A DNA stretch of 64,000 nt from positions 310,001 through 374,000 of the forward strand of contig JAFEVB010000023.1 in NCBI GenBank assembly GCA_032629725.1. Reading direction: 5' to 3'. The position numbers and the translations under genes were made by a program. How positions within the stretch are numbered: the first letter of the stretch is position 1; each line of letters opens with the position of its first letter. Source of the DNA: Gremmenia infestans. Lineage: Eukaryota > Ascomycota > Leotiomycetes > Helotiales > Hamatocanthoscyphaceae. Below, piece after piece: positions 1 through 9,787 of the stretch. The notes under the pieces were generated by a model. It had not been told where the DNA came from and did not search any database. It was given only the letters and a program-made list of their open reading frames with translations.

Positions 1-212
1 TTTCAGCACATTTATGCTGAAGACCTTCGTATTGCCAGCTTAATTATCCATTCTTCATTGCACACAAGTCACCTCAGTTTGGACGGAAGCAGACTCCGAC
101 GCATGGAAATGACTGCTTCAAGATCTTCTACTACGGGACGAAATACCCCATCAATCGATGACTTTTCCTAGACGACCAACAACATTCTGCCTTCTGCTAC
201 ATAGCGAATATT

Positions 213-2412
213 CTAGACCACGTCAAAAGCCTTGTCTGCTGCCTTAACAAAAACACCACTCTCTTCCTCGACTTCCAGAACACCAACTCGCTCAAACGCA
301 GTTTCGATACGCTTGGAAGGCTTCAGAACAAGCGAACATTGGTACTTGATCTCGATTTTGTCCGTGCCGGATCCATTCTCATTCGATTCGGGATCGCAGC
401 TCTCCCATACCGAGGATCCGACGAGAAGGCAGTAGACCACACTACCACTATCAGTGCATGCCTTATTCCACGGTACATCAAGGTCGATTTTGACGGCGCT
501 GATCAAAATTGAATCGTTCAGATCGCGCTCGAAAACCAGCAGTGCATCCTTCGAGTCGGAACCAATCTGGGCGTTGCGACAAATTAATGCAGAACTAGAA
601 AACCCTTGTAGGAAGAGTTTCCCATTTGTCACTCTGCTATCTACTTCTACATATGGGTATATTGAAGATGAGGGGATACTTGTGCCAAGATATTGGAACC
701 GCGTATCTACTGTGAAACTATCGTCGCAGTCAGCCACAAAAATGATGCCCCGGCCCGGGGTCTCTAGTATCAGAGATGCCCAAGACCAGCTAGGTATTAG
801 GGCTTGTTTTGGTCGTCGTGTATTCCTATGATGTGGTGTCCATTCGAATTTCGATACCTTCCACAACACATTTCTCGCAATATCCTCCTCCCACAATCCT
901 GCTAAGTAGCCACTTTGGAGCCGTTCATGAAAGACTGTGGCGACTCCAATGAGAGCAGTGAGTCTATCGGACTGACGCGTCAATCTCAAGAAGGAATATT
1001 CCTGTACTACCTCAAACCAGTAGTCTAAGACTTCGCGCTTATCAAGGGATCTCAGATCCAACGAGTTCTTCCGTATTGGATGGACGAGTTTATCAAGCCC
1101 GGTGCACTCACAGCGAGTTGTCGACTTGCATTCCAGGACCATCTCCGTCGGATGAAAGTGAAGTGTACGGGGAGCTAAATATCTCTCCTGAAACACCCAT
1201 GCTCTAGACAGCAAGGGCACCGCTGCGGTATCGAAGTTGTATGACACGGTACTGGTAGTGGTGCTGAAGCGAAGGTGTACTGCGTCCAAAGACGGCCGCA
1301 CTCGAATCACTGTTCCTGAACCATCAGTATGCGATCCAACTGGAAAGGACTTTAAAGCGCTTGGCCAAGAAGAATCCTTGAAGCTCCTGGAAAAGAAACA
1401 ACCTCCACGACTATCGGACGACCCCGTTGCCGCGATATTAAGGTAGCTGTTTGCATATATCTTAGCCATGCACGCTGCTTCTTTCCTCCAGTCTTCAGTA
1501 TCACCCTGGATGATGCAAAGTGAGTCTATCCAAATAAAGCGGATACCCAGGGCTTGCACGAGAGCAATAGCATCTTGGAAAGTTCGAGGTAAAGAATCCC
1601 ACTCTATGCCTTGCTTTCTTTGCTCAAGCGTTTGCCGAGTTGTAATTAAAAACGATTGTTTCCCCCAGCAGTGGCTAAGGCTTGCGTATTGAGGACAGTT
1701 GCTCGAAATGTCAATGTCTCGAGTCTCGACTAGCCTTACAACGCCTCCTGGCTTTGATTCGACGTCAAGGACCCGAGACGGCAGAAACGTTTTATTGTTT
1801 TCACCAACGACACCACCTCCACAATGTATATGATTTTCATAGCAATTCTTGATCCACTTGAGGACAAGTGGCGAGCACTGGACTGCTGAAATTTTCGAAA
1901 GTACGTCTTTGGAATAGCCAAAAGCAGCCCATTGCGGATCCCGAGTTCCTGTTCTGAATGTCAGCATAGTCCTTTGAGTCTAAAACTCTAGAGTGCAAAC
2001 TTTTAGGACTGTAATACTGAATCCGAGTTGAGGTTGTCATTTGAGAAGCGTTTTGTTCCCGTTCTTCCGATACTTCAACTTCTAGCGGCCAATTCATACG
2101 CCAAATAATCCTCCCTTGAGAAATTTTTGATGTATCGAACAGTAATAACTCGCGACTCATTACTTCAATACCTTTGCGAATAATCGCGCAGTTACGACAT
2201 CCTTGTTGTGCCGATTGGTTCAATTGGTAGACCTGAAAAGGTCGCGAGAACTCAATGCTGTTATCCTTCCTAGTATACATGCTCCAGCCCTTGTTATTGA
2301 ACGACGATTTCAGCCCGAGGCAAACTTCGCAAGTTGGCACACTACGCATACTCGGCATTCTTTCTCGGTTGCTTTGGAAATACAGACTGCCCAAAACGAG
2401 TCTCGCAATCAC
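213..2412 (-). CDS. HET-domain protein (heterokaryon incompatibility type)
   Basis: Two-exon model of about 711 residues: exon 1 2412-2018, intron 2017-1954 (64 bp, GTATTA donor, CTGAC branch point, TTCAG acceptor), exon 2 1953-213. The frame is closed without this intron, because a TAG lies just upstream of the second ORF. The N-terminal part has a CxxC and a later CxxC (CEVC, CRNC), usual ahead of HET domains. The HET domain (PF06985) occupies roughly residues 217-365, with YASLSHCWG, the LPRTFQDAI block, FIWIDSLCIIQ, and AATGSSDSRGGCF. The C-terminal half contains the usual PSWSWASL motif. Proteins of this family trigger non-self recognition and cell death between incompatible fungal strains, or are orphan relatives with unknown roles. 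Genomes carry dozens, so a specific incompatibility role cannot be assigned. The start could also be the inner ATG at MPSMRS. The family call is firm; exon 1 is moderately sure. Confidence 0.88.
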
Positions 2413-3119
2413 GTTCGAGGTTGCAGCAATAGAGGAATTTGCCTTTATGTTTCATGCACCCTGTGATCTACTTAGCTGGCGATCAGATGTTTCTAGGAAG
2501 TACTCTTGGTGAAATATAATTCAGAGCGAGTCAAGATTTTCTAGGACGGCAAGCTATTATGTATACCCTCTTATATTTGTTTGCTCTATACACTGAATAC
2601 TTTGCTATTGCCTTGCTGGCAAGTAGCCAATGCTGTGGTCAATGCCAATCATTATTGTGTTGCCCTAGTACGGTGTGTAGTGTTTGAGTTTGCATTTAGT
2701 AGTATTCTTATTTGCACATAAATCGGATTTCCACGTCGACAGGACATTGCTCGGGCAGCATTAGTAATTGTGTTTCTTGGATAATAAACGTTCCATTAAT
2801 ACACCTACCAAGAATTCTACGAGAAGACGTTCACGGATTCCAAACACCGAGAAAACTATAGGACTCTTCTGTTTATGATGATTCTTGAATTCGCAACTTG
2901 CTAGCGAATCGAGGCCTTATATCAACCGACTTCATGCTAACTCGGATTTCTCCGTAGAGCTTATTTCACTGATATTGCGAGATGTGGGAAGTCTCAAAGC
3001 TTAAGAAAAACGTTTTAATTTTCATGCAAGTGGAGTAATGCATGCCAAATTGCAAGGTTCATCACCAAAATCACCCCCTCCCTTGTCCCCTCCCCTGACT
3101 TTGCAAACCCTCCCTCTAT
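2413..3119. other. Intergenic stretch, no gene seen
   Basis: AT-rich spacer upstream of the HET-domain gene and downstream of the small Cys-containing gene. Only short out-of-context ORFs occur. A C-rich tract (around 3070-3118) lies close to the proposed 3' end of the small gene. Confidence 0.5.
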
Positions 3120-3378
3120 TTATAGATGCGTTGTCTTGGCTGAAAGTGAAGTCTTGTTGTCCCTAGATAGGTCAGTAAACTGTGGGACGTTTGATATAAC
3201 TCGCTACTTACACCTTGGAACAGTATTCGTTACATTTCCCTTTATTCTTCGTCTTGCTGCCTTTACCAGGGTTTAGGCACCTTGCTTCAAAGCCTCCTTT
3301 AGCAAGAACTGTCGCGCAGAGCTCAATATAAGGGATTTTGTGGCCACACTCCCACACAATACCATTCTCCTTGCACAT
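3120..3378 (-). CDS. Small Cys-containing protein, 69 aa, two exons
   Basis: Too short for routine ORF calling. Reading from an ATG at 3378, exon 1 (3378-3212) encodes a peptide beginning MCKENGIVWECGHKIPYIE and carrying six cysteines in all, with the pattern MC-x(8)-CGH-x(6)-C-x(11)-C and a final CNEYC. It runs into a textbook donor (GTAAGTAG). The 49-bp intron (3211-3163) has a TTTACTGAC branch point and a CTATCTAG acceptor, and exon 2 (3162-3120) closes the frame with 13 codons and TAA. The lengths 167+43 nt make 70 codons exactly. The WxCGH-x-C arrangement resembles short fungal proteins of unknown function that start MC..., possibly zinc-binding. That likeness is from memory and is an inference. 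Further 5' exons in the tandem repeat just upstream cannot be excluded. Confidence 0.45.
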
Positions 3379-3410
3379 TTTCAGGGGTGTGGTTTGTTCT
3401 ACGAATGTGT

Positions 3411-3741
3411 CGGATTGTTGTCCTCGGAGTAGGGCTGTTAAGAACAGTGATAGTCTGCTTGGTAACTGCGTCGACGGTTTCTTCGATGTTGTCTTTCGGG
3501 CACGTCTTGTAGCCGTCAGGTGATTAAGGATCGCGATGATTGAGTTGTCAAGTGGGTGGACGATTCCTTCGGTGTAGTCTTTCGGATGCGTTTAGCAGGA
3601 GTAAGGAGGCTAAGGGTAGTGATAGACTGGTCGGTAGATATGTAGATGGGTTCTTTGGTGTGGTATCTCGGATAGGTCATGTAACCAGCGTGGTGATCGA
3701 GGATCAGGAGGGTTCTGTTGGGAAATGTACCGCTCAAGTCT
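3411..3741 (-). repeat. 86-bp tandem repeat, about 3.8 diverged copies
   Basis: Three full copies align base for base without gaps at an 86-bp period: 3411-3496, 3497-3582 and 3583-3668. A partial fourth copy follows (about 3669-3741). Each starts on the minus strand with (A/G)AA/GA-GAC or GATACC and ends (A/T)CCG. Identity between copies is moderate, so the array is old. In one minus-strand frame per copy the translation is coherent (28-29 residues ending in a basic R-x-x-R), but because 86 is not a multiple of three the frame moves by one at each copy. A single continuous protein therefore cannot use the same frame throughout. Confidence 0.7.
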
Positions 3742-3759
3742 TCGGTCCTCCCTTGAATG

Positions 3760-4590
3760 TACTTCAACTGCCATTGCAGAGAGCTGGAATAACATACATG
3801 CATTTCAGTTTGTGAATCATATAAAAGACAACATTGAAAGTATCAAATTCTATGAATAGCTTAACTGAACCTCTGACTAAGTTATAAGTGAATAAGCCGG
3901 CCCAGCTTGGTCTGTTTATGGAATCTGCTAAAGATCTTCCCAGGGCGTTTTCCTAGGGCACATTGGGTAAATATAGCCCCTATAACGCTAGAGCTCTAAA
4001 GACAATATATGCTTCCAGAAAAGTGCGTCCCCAAGTATGCCAAATCTAGAAGAGGAAGCAGTAGAATAGAGTAAACGCTTATTGATTTTTTACTTGACGC
4101 TATTTTGACTTTATTATAATCTAATTATAATTTATTATCAAATTATTAGAGCTTAAGTAGAGCTTATTCATAGCCAATTTATAGCCGATTCGTGACTATA
4201 ACCTCTCCCCTGCAGCTCTATACTTCTATTGCTAACATTTTACTAGAGACTTTGCTCTCTCTCTCTTTAGCCTCCTAATATAGGAGCAGCTCTAAGCATC
4301 ACCCTTTTCGCAAGATGGTTATCTTGCACTCCCAAGGTCCTGGATTTCTGTGTACTGTGGCACACGTGTAAATCCTCGCGCTAAGCGCTTAGAGGGCGTG
4401 AATGGTATGGCGTAGATATTGAATTTGCCCGGCTCGTCTTTCTGAACCCGCCTCCCCCCGTCTTTCGGGATGGACAGATCCCACAGACAGAATTACTCGT
4501 TATCTGCCACGGCTTACCGGGGTACTCGGCCCGCTGTCTACTTTGTATTGGACTTGAAATACCGTGTAAGCAAAACTAGACTTCATCGAT
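3760..4590. other. AT-rich gene-free DNA, possible old repeat relic
   Basis: No credible gene. About 4070-4300 is strongly AT-rich with runs such as TTTATTATAATCTAATTATAATT and repeated TAGAGCTT words, the composition left when a repeated element has been mutated by RIP. No partner copy is in the window, so the origin is not shown. Confidence 0.4.
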
Positions 4591-4700
4591 GACGACGACC
4601 TGACGACCTTCCAGCTCCCGAATCACGTCGACGACCTGCGCTTTCTATAGCTTCCTGTGAGGAAGCAGGAGGTAAGAGATTCAAGAGGTCGAGAAGGTCG

Positions 4701-4724
4701 GCATCATCGTCATCGTCATCTGAT

Positions 4725-4755
<31 letters not shown>

Positions 4756-4900
4756 ATGAGATCTCGACTGGTCGCTGACTCGTGATTTGTGAGTACGAGC
4801 AAGCTCGTCTTCGTGAGATAAAGCTCCTCCCTCTCGCACCTCCTCTAGCTCTTAGCTTTGGCGTCGTGATCGTGGTCGTGATCGTGGTCGTGGTCGTGCA
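4701..4900. repeat. Simple-sequence repeats: (CATCGT)n, (GAG)n and (CGTGRT)n
   Basis: A CATCGT run followed by a GAG triplet array spans about 4701-4756, and a CGTGAT/CGTGGT hexamer array spans about 4864-4900. On the plus strand the first array is within an open frame (about 4590-4780) reading a basic segment, a Ser run, an Asp-Glu run and a stop. On the minus strand the second reads five or six His-Asp pairs and ends in DAKAKS then a stop. Both look protein-like only because of the repeats, and I do not call genes here. Confidence 0.65.
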
Positions 4901-5087
4901 TCTCGAATGTTGTATGCCTGAAGCTGTTGGTGGAAGGTTGTAGGATGATGAATGAGAGAAAGAAACAAAAGAAGTAGGTGAGCGCGGTCCGGTGATTCGA
5001 AGAGAAGTGACTCGGCTCGGCGCTCTGAATGGGCTGAGTCAGCCTGAGTGTGAGCCGATTTGCCGCCTCGGGCCGATGCTCCCTCAA

Positions 5088-6187
5088 CTTCGCTTAGCTT
5101 TCACTCTGCAAGTTCTCAAGTTCTCACTCCTAAATCACCATAAAAATTCTGGAATTGCGAGAGATAGCATATCAAATATATTTGAAGCCTTGATAGGGTT
5201 TGTAAACGTCATCAGAATCTGTTTTCTAGCTCTGTTATTCGCTATAATGCGGCAGTCTCAAGTAATTGTAGACTTTTGGTGGGTGGCCTGTGTGCACGGA
5301 GCTGCTTCCCCGCATCCACGTGGAGTGCCAATACTTGGCCTAAGGCCCCCGCAGGACATCACACAAGCGAGCCGTACCTGCCCCTGCCCCTATCTGTTTT
5401 CTATCCGCTACGCTGATTCATGAAGCACGGGACTTAGTTTCACATGAACCTGTACTATAAGGTCTTCTACAAATGCTGGACTAGCTAGAAGAAGTTGCAA
5501 AAAAAAGTCAAGCACGTGATATTTACTATTTCCCCCCCCCCACCCGCACCCCCTTTCGATCTAAATCCAATGTAGTACGGAGGATTAATCTGACTATCTA
5601 GTAGAATGGAATAACATTTTGAAATATTATAATTTAGTATTCTTATGTCCTAAATATATCTGTTAGTAGCTTTACTATCAGCCTTAACTATGCTACCCCT
5701 CTCCTCGCTAATGCAGGACACCCCGCAGTGGCATGACGAACACCCTATTCAAAGTCCTGATTTAAGCCCTGCATCTTGTTCTTTACTTATGCATACCTAG
5801 ACCTTCAAAAACAAAACTCTCTCATCTGAACTTCTTGACAGTTCTGAAGTGATCACAAGGCTATACTCATCCACACCTAAGAAACTGGCCATTTACGCCA
5901 AAACTGCCAATTGGTTGAAGAACACAGCCGAGACCAATGTATTCAGGTCACACTGCAGGACTCTCGCTATAGTATCGACAGGAAATCCCCGATAATGGAT
6001 GCTAAGGCTCACCAGCCGTCCTCAACTTCCTAGCACCGTCAGGCTGAATCCTCGCCAGACAGACAGCAGCAATCTTCCAAACATCTCAAACCACTTAAAC
6101 AAACATAATTCCTCTCATCACACCTCCCATACACATCCCCCGTCAACTTGCCTTTCTTGAACCTCAATACCCACGCACCTGCCCGCA
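5088..6187. other. Intergenic stretch, no gene seen
   Basis: Only short ORFs without recognisable content. A poly-C tract (about 5534-5543) and AT-rich DNA (5580-5700) are present. The last few hundred bases upstream of 6188 are CT/CA-rich, as in fungal promoters and 5' UTRs. Confidence 0.45.
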
Positions 6188-7461
6188 ATGTCAAACACCC
6201 ACTACCCAGCAAACGGAGCACCAGCCCCCAATCCTGACGAGCCCTCCTTCCTAGCCTCCATCGCCATAATCAGCCTCACCCTCTGCTGTCTCCCGTGCCT
6301 CTGCGCAGCCGGCTCCATCGTCGTCCTGCGCCACGCTGTCAGAAAAACAGCACACTACCACCGGCCTAGCACGTTACGCCGCATGGCGCGTGAGCGAGCC
6401 GCGGAGGAAAAACGAGTTGAGCGGAATGCGGTGAAGCGGAATGTGCCGAAGAATGTGGCGCCTAGGAAGATGATGATGCGTGATGGAAGTGGTGTTAATG
6501 CTGAAGTGATGGGTCCGAGGATGCAGAGTCACCTGACGATTGGGAGGCCGCTTGATGATGTACAGCCATATCTAGAGAAGGTGGGTGGGTTTATGGAGGG
6601 GGGTGATTTGTGTGTGAAGGAACTTGCTGTACCGGTAGAAGAAAAGGCGACGAATAGACAGGAACAAAGTGTCTTCTTCAAGTTACCCTTGGAGATCCGG
6701 AGGCAGATTTACAAAGAGGTTATTGGGCAGTACAAGATCCATATCAGCTTCAATCAGACGTACCGGAAGATGGACCACAAGCGATGCAGACACCTCGGTA
6801 GTGTTAATTGCTTCGATAAACATTGCACGATGTACCATAAGCAGAAGGGGGCGAAGGATATATTTGGACAGGTTGATTTACTGGCGCTGTTGAAGAGTTG
6901 TCGTATGGTGTATGTTATGTTGCATTCGTTATCCTTTTCTCACCTTTCCTCTGATTTCGGTATTTCTGCCATACTATGCTAATACTCAAAAGATATACCG
7001 AGGCGATCGACATTCTCTACCAAGAAAACACCTTCACCTTTCCTAAACTCGGAGAAGTATTGAGACTTTCCATGACACTGCTCCCTGAACGGATGGCCCT
7101 GATCAAAAACCTACAATGGAGGTATGTTCCCCCTCCTTTTCCCCTTCTTATATATATGATTTCTCGAAACTAACACTAACACCAACCACCACAATCAGAG
7201 TATGCTACTGCAGTCCCACCATCCACACAACAACTCCCTGGCTCGAATGCCACGCCCCAGATAATTGTATCTGCGTATCCTGCGTGCCACAACAGGTATA
7301 TTCCGAGCTAAAGGTACATTCCCATCTTGTCCTTCCTCTCCCTCTTATCCCTCCTTCTTCTCCCTCTTCATTCCACCACAATAAAATATCCAATTGCATT
7401 ATAGCATACTAAAAAAACCCAAGGTTCGTCGCTGGATAATCTACTCCTGGATGATGCGTAG
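6188..7461 (+). CDS. DUF7730/F-box-like protein with N-terminal membrane segment
   Basis: Four-exon model, 340 aa: 6188-6909, 6993-7121, 7199-7313, 7405-7461. Introns are 6910-6992, 7122-7198 and 7314-7404. All reading frames join and the last exon ends ...LDNLLLDDA then TAG. The N-terminus has a hydrophobic, Cys-rich segment (about residues 23-47) and then a basic region. From about residue 160 comes the pattern FFKLPLEIRRQIYKEVIG, then LLALLKSCRMVYTEAIDILY and ENTFTF, which is the DUF7730 arrangement common in filamentous ascomycetes. It resembles the start of an F-box. Downstream sequence has a Cys-rich stretch (residues about 285-310: CYC, ECHAPDNCICVSC). Family members are of unknown function. 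The last two introns rest on splice consensus only. Confidence 0.7.
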
Positions 7462-8028
7462 TCAGAAAGCCGATTCCGAAGCCCACGCACTGGATCACGT
7501 ATCTCATGCTACTAGATAGGTTGCATGCTGCTGTGAGGGCATATTTTAGTGTAGATATATAGGGCAATCCTATATTGTAGGAGGTATAGTACAAAGCCAG
7601 GTGTTTCGGGCTAGCGATAAAGATATGATGGAAATATGGGTATTGGGAGTTAGGAGGATACTGTGGAATTTTGAAGCGTATAGGGAGCAAGGGAAAAATT
7701 GGGATTCTTTCCGTATCAGATACGAACTTGACTTTTGGCGTAAAGAGATGATATCAAGGCAATAGCTCTGTCACATGTAATAGTCTACAACAGATAAATC
7801 CAAAGTTGAAGTAAAGTGACGTAAAGTGAAGTCTCGCTCGCACTGCCCAAGGGGGGGGGTTTTCCTTTTTTTTTAGTCTACCTTACCTAAGGTAGGATGG
7901 AAGCCACCTGTTGAAACCTAACACCTTTCTCCTATCCATGCAGTCAGCTAGTCATCCCCAGCATGACATACTTTCGTCAAACATACTCCCCTTCCTTTCT
8001 CCCTCCTTCCTCCCTCCCAACCACAACC
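7462..8028. other. Intergenic stretch between convergent genes
   Basis: Holds the 3' flanks of the DUF7730 gene and of the kinase gene. There is a G-run (about 7851-7859) followed by a T-run, and a TACCTAAGGTA near-palindrome at about 7884. A minus-strand ORF (7409-7690) has no recognisable features. Confidence 0.45.
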
Positions 8029-9198
8029 TCACAACCCCCCAATCACCCCCAACAGCTCACCAACCGCCCACCTAAGCGTGTCCTCCACGCCCTCCACCTC
8101 CGCGCCCCTAACTCTTACCCCCTCCCTCTTCCCCTCCCAATCCCCCTCCCCCTCCCCCTCCCCCTCCCCACCAATCAACCACCCATTCTCCCTCTCATAA
8201 TTCCCCCACGCCACTTGCTCAAAATACCCCCTCGCCTTCCACATCTGCCCCGGAATCCTCAACCCCCCACCCCCTCCCTCAGCATCAACATCAACATACG
8301 GCATCCTGCCAAACCTTCTCCGCATAGCCTTTTCCTTGGACGTCGGTAGGAAGAGCTTGATATCCAGTAGCTGCATTAACCTCTGCTGTGCCGCAAGCTC
8401 AAGCGAGCTAGTACTGCCACCAATCTGCATCTTGCTATCGGAACCAGTGCCGGGTTGTGTATGTATATGATGTCCCTGTACAAAGAGCAAAAACCCCTCC
8501 ACGAAGCAGAACTTCCTTTTCCTGTTCCCTTCCCCCACATGCTCCTCGACCAACGCGCGCATCTCGTTAATAAGTTCCGCGTGCCGCGTCCTCAACTGCT
8601 GCGGCTCATCTTCATTCCCTTTGATCTTCGCCCCTCTTCCCGTCCCTTTCCCCTTTCCCATCCCCTTTCCCAATAAACCCCCCTCCCCATCCCCATCCAT
8701 CTTAGCAACCTCAACGTCCCCCACCAACCCCGCGAAGTCAACCGCAGCCGCACAGTCTGTATCCGGGCCACTTACCCTCCACGTCCCCCCTCCCAATACC
8801 CCACTATCAGTATCGAGTTCGGTATAGCTATACAACCCCAGCGTATCCTCGCCCGCCCTCGCACTACGCTGCACATAGGGCTCCGAGGAGATGTAGGACG
8901 AGTGCGGGACGGTCGGTTTAGGGAGGAAATAATCGTCCTGGGTGATTATCGGAGATTCGCCATCAGAGGTAAGAGGCCGGAAATAATCATCCTGGTTTAT
9001 AATACTCGACCCGCTAGCACTACCGGCGTTGGAGTTGCTTGTAAAGATAACGGAGAGTAGGAAAGCGAGTGTGCTTTTTCCTGCGGATGAAGGGCCGGAG
9101 ATTCCTATTGTGATTACTTTTTCCTTTTCCTTCTCGTTGGAGTTGGGAGGAGAGGTAGGAGTGGGCTGTGCCATCGTGAATATTGTCCTTCCGTTCAT
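8029..9198 (-). CDS. Nicotinamide riboside kinase (Nrk1-like)
   Basis: Single-exon gene of 389 aa (381 if the inner ATG at 9174, MAQPTPTS, is used). It phosphorylates nicotinamide riboside to NMN in NAD salvage. Support: the Walker A loop GISGPSSAGKSTLA (about residue 33), INQDDYF/IITQDDYF metal and substrate region, DTDCAAAVDF, the KFCFVEGFLLF strand, then DIKLFLPTSKEKAMRRRFGR and the C-terminal PGQMWKARGYFEQVAWGNYERE, all typical of fungal Nrk1 within the uridine-kinase-like NTPase fold. Two oddities: the QDDYF segment is present twice in tandem (residues about 70-75 and 87-92), and long Gly/Glu/Lys-rich insertions make the protein larger than yeast Nrk1 (~240 aa). The tail is a GEGEGE run coded by a CTCCCC microsatellite (8140-8170). 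Confidence 0.85.
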   Translation of the reverse strand: MNGRTIFTMAQPTPTSPPNSNEKEKEKVITIGISGPSSAGKSTLAFLLSVIFTSNSNAGSASGSSIINQDDYFRPLTSDGESPIITQDDYFLPKPTVPHSSYISSEPYVQRSARAGEDTLGLYSYTELDTDSGVLGGGTWRVSGPDTDCAAAVDFAGLVGDVEVAKMDGDGEGGLLGKGMGKGKGTGRGAKIKGNEDEPQQLRTRHAELINEMRALVEEHVGEGNRKRKFCFVEGFLLFVQGHHIHTQPGTGSDSKMQIGGSTSSLELAAQQRLMQLLDIKLFLPTSKEKAMRRRFGRMPYVDVDAEGGGGGLRIPGQMWKARGYFEQVAWGNYERENGWLIGGEGEGEGEGDWEGKREGVRVRGAEVEGVEDTLRWAVGELLGVIGGL

Positions 9199-9406
9199 GT
9201 TTGTTTCTGAATCGGCCGACGTGTTGCTTGTTAGGCAAAGCTGAATGAAATACGCTTGTTCAGCAAGAGGGGTTGAATAGTTGATTGTAGGCTTGAAATG
9301 TAGTATGTAGTTGGAAAAGACTTAGGAAATGACTGGACATGGCTGAGAATTTATACTCTCCCAGATACATGAAAGCGTGAATGTTACAGGAAGAACAATA
9401 CAATAA

Positions 9407-9564
9407 CACACTTCGAACTTGTGGATGAGATTCTAGGGAAGAGGCAATCACACACTTTGAGCTTGTGAAAGAGATCCCAGGAAAGAGACAATCATACACT
9501 TTGAATTTGTGAACGGGAATCCAGGAAAGAGACAATCACACACTTTGAACTTGTGAATGACATC
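9407..9564. repeat. 44-bp tandem repeat, about 3.6 copies
   Basis: Copies begin at 9407, 9451, 9495 and 9539 at an exact 44-bp period. The unit reads roughly CACACTTTGAACTTGTGAAT, then GAGATCCCAGGAAAGAGACAAT. It lies in the spacer upstream of the kinase gene and downstream of the carbamoyl-phosphate synthase gene. Copies 2-4 are close to identical and copy 1 is more diverged. Confidence 0.85.
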
Positions 9565-9787
9565 TAATGTTGGAATTGGAAAGTGGATGAATGCAAAAGA
9601 CTTCACATATATCGTAAAAGAGATTTGACAAAAACCTGTATTCAGAAACCGATGCTTAAAATCACTATTTAACCTTTTGCTTGCCTATTTGTGACTGACT
9701 GCTCGAACTAGCTCCCACACTGAAGATCAAATTCCCTCCAATGGTGAAAAAACCCCACGAAACGCCCCAACTGAAATCACGACCAAA

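Noticed and set aside
4590..4780. Open plus frame ending in a Ser run, Asp/Glu run and stop, resembling a protein C-terminus
   Set aside because: The protein-like look comes from the CATCGT and GAG microsatellites; no start or donor/acceptor support was found upstream.
4845..5087. Minus-strand ORF ending in a His-Asp repeat, a possible metal-binding peptide
   Set aside because: The repeat is a CGTGRT hexamer array, and the rest of the ORF lacks any recognisable feature.
8029..8827. Long Pro/Leu-rich ORFs on the plus strand (7963-8349, 8455-8676, 8621-8827)
   Set aside because: They are antisense shadows of the kinase gene caused by its G-rich, Gly/Glu-coding codons.
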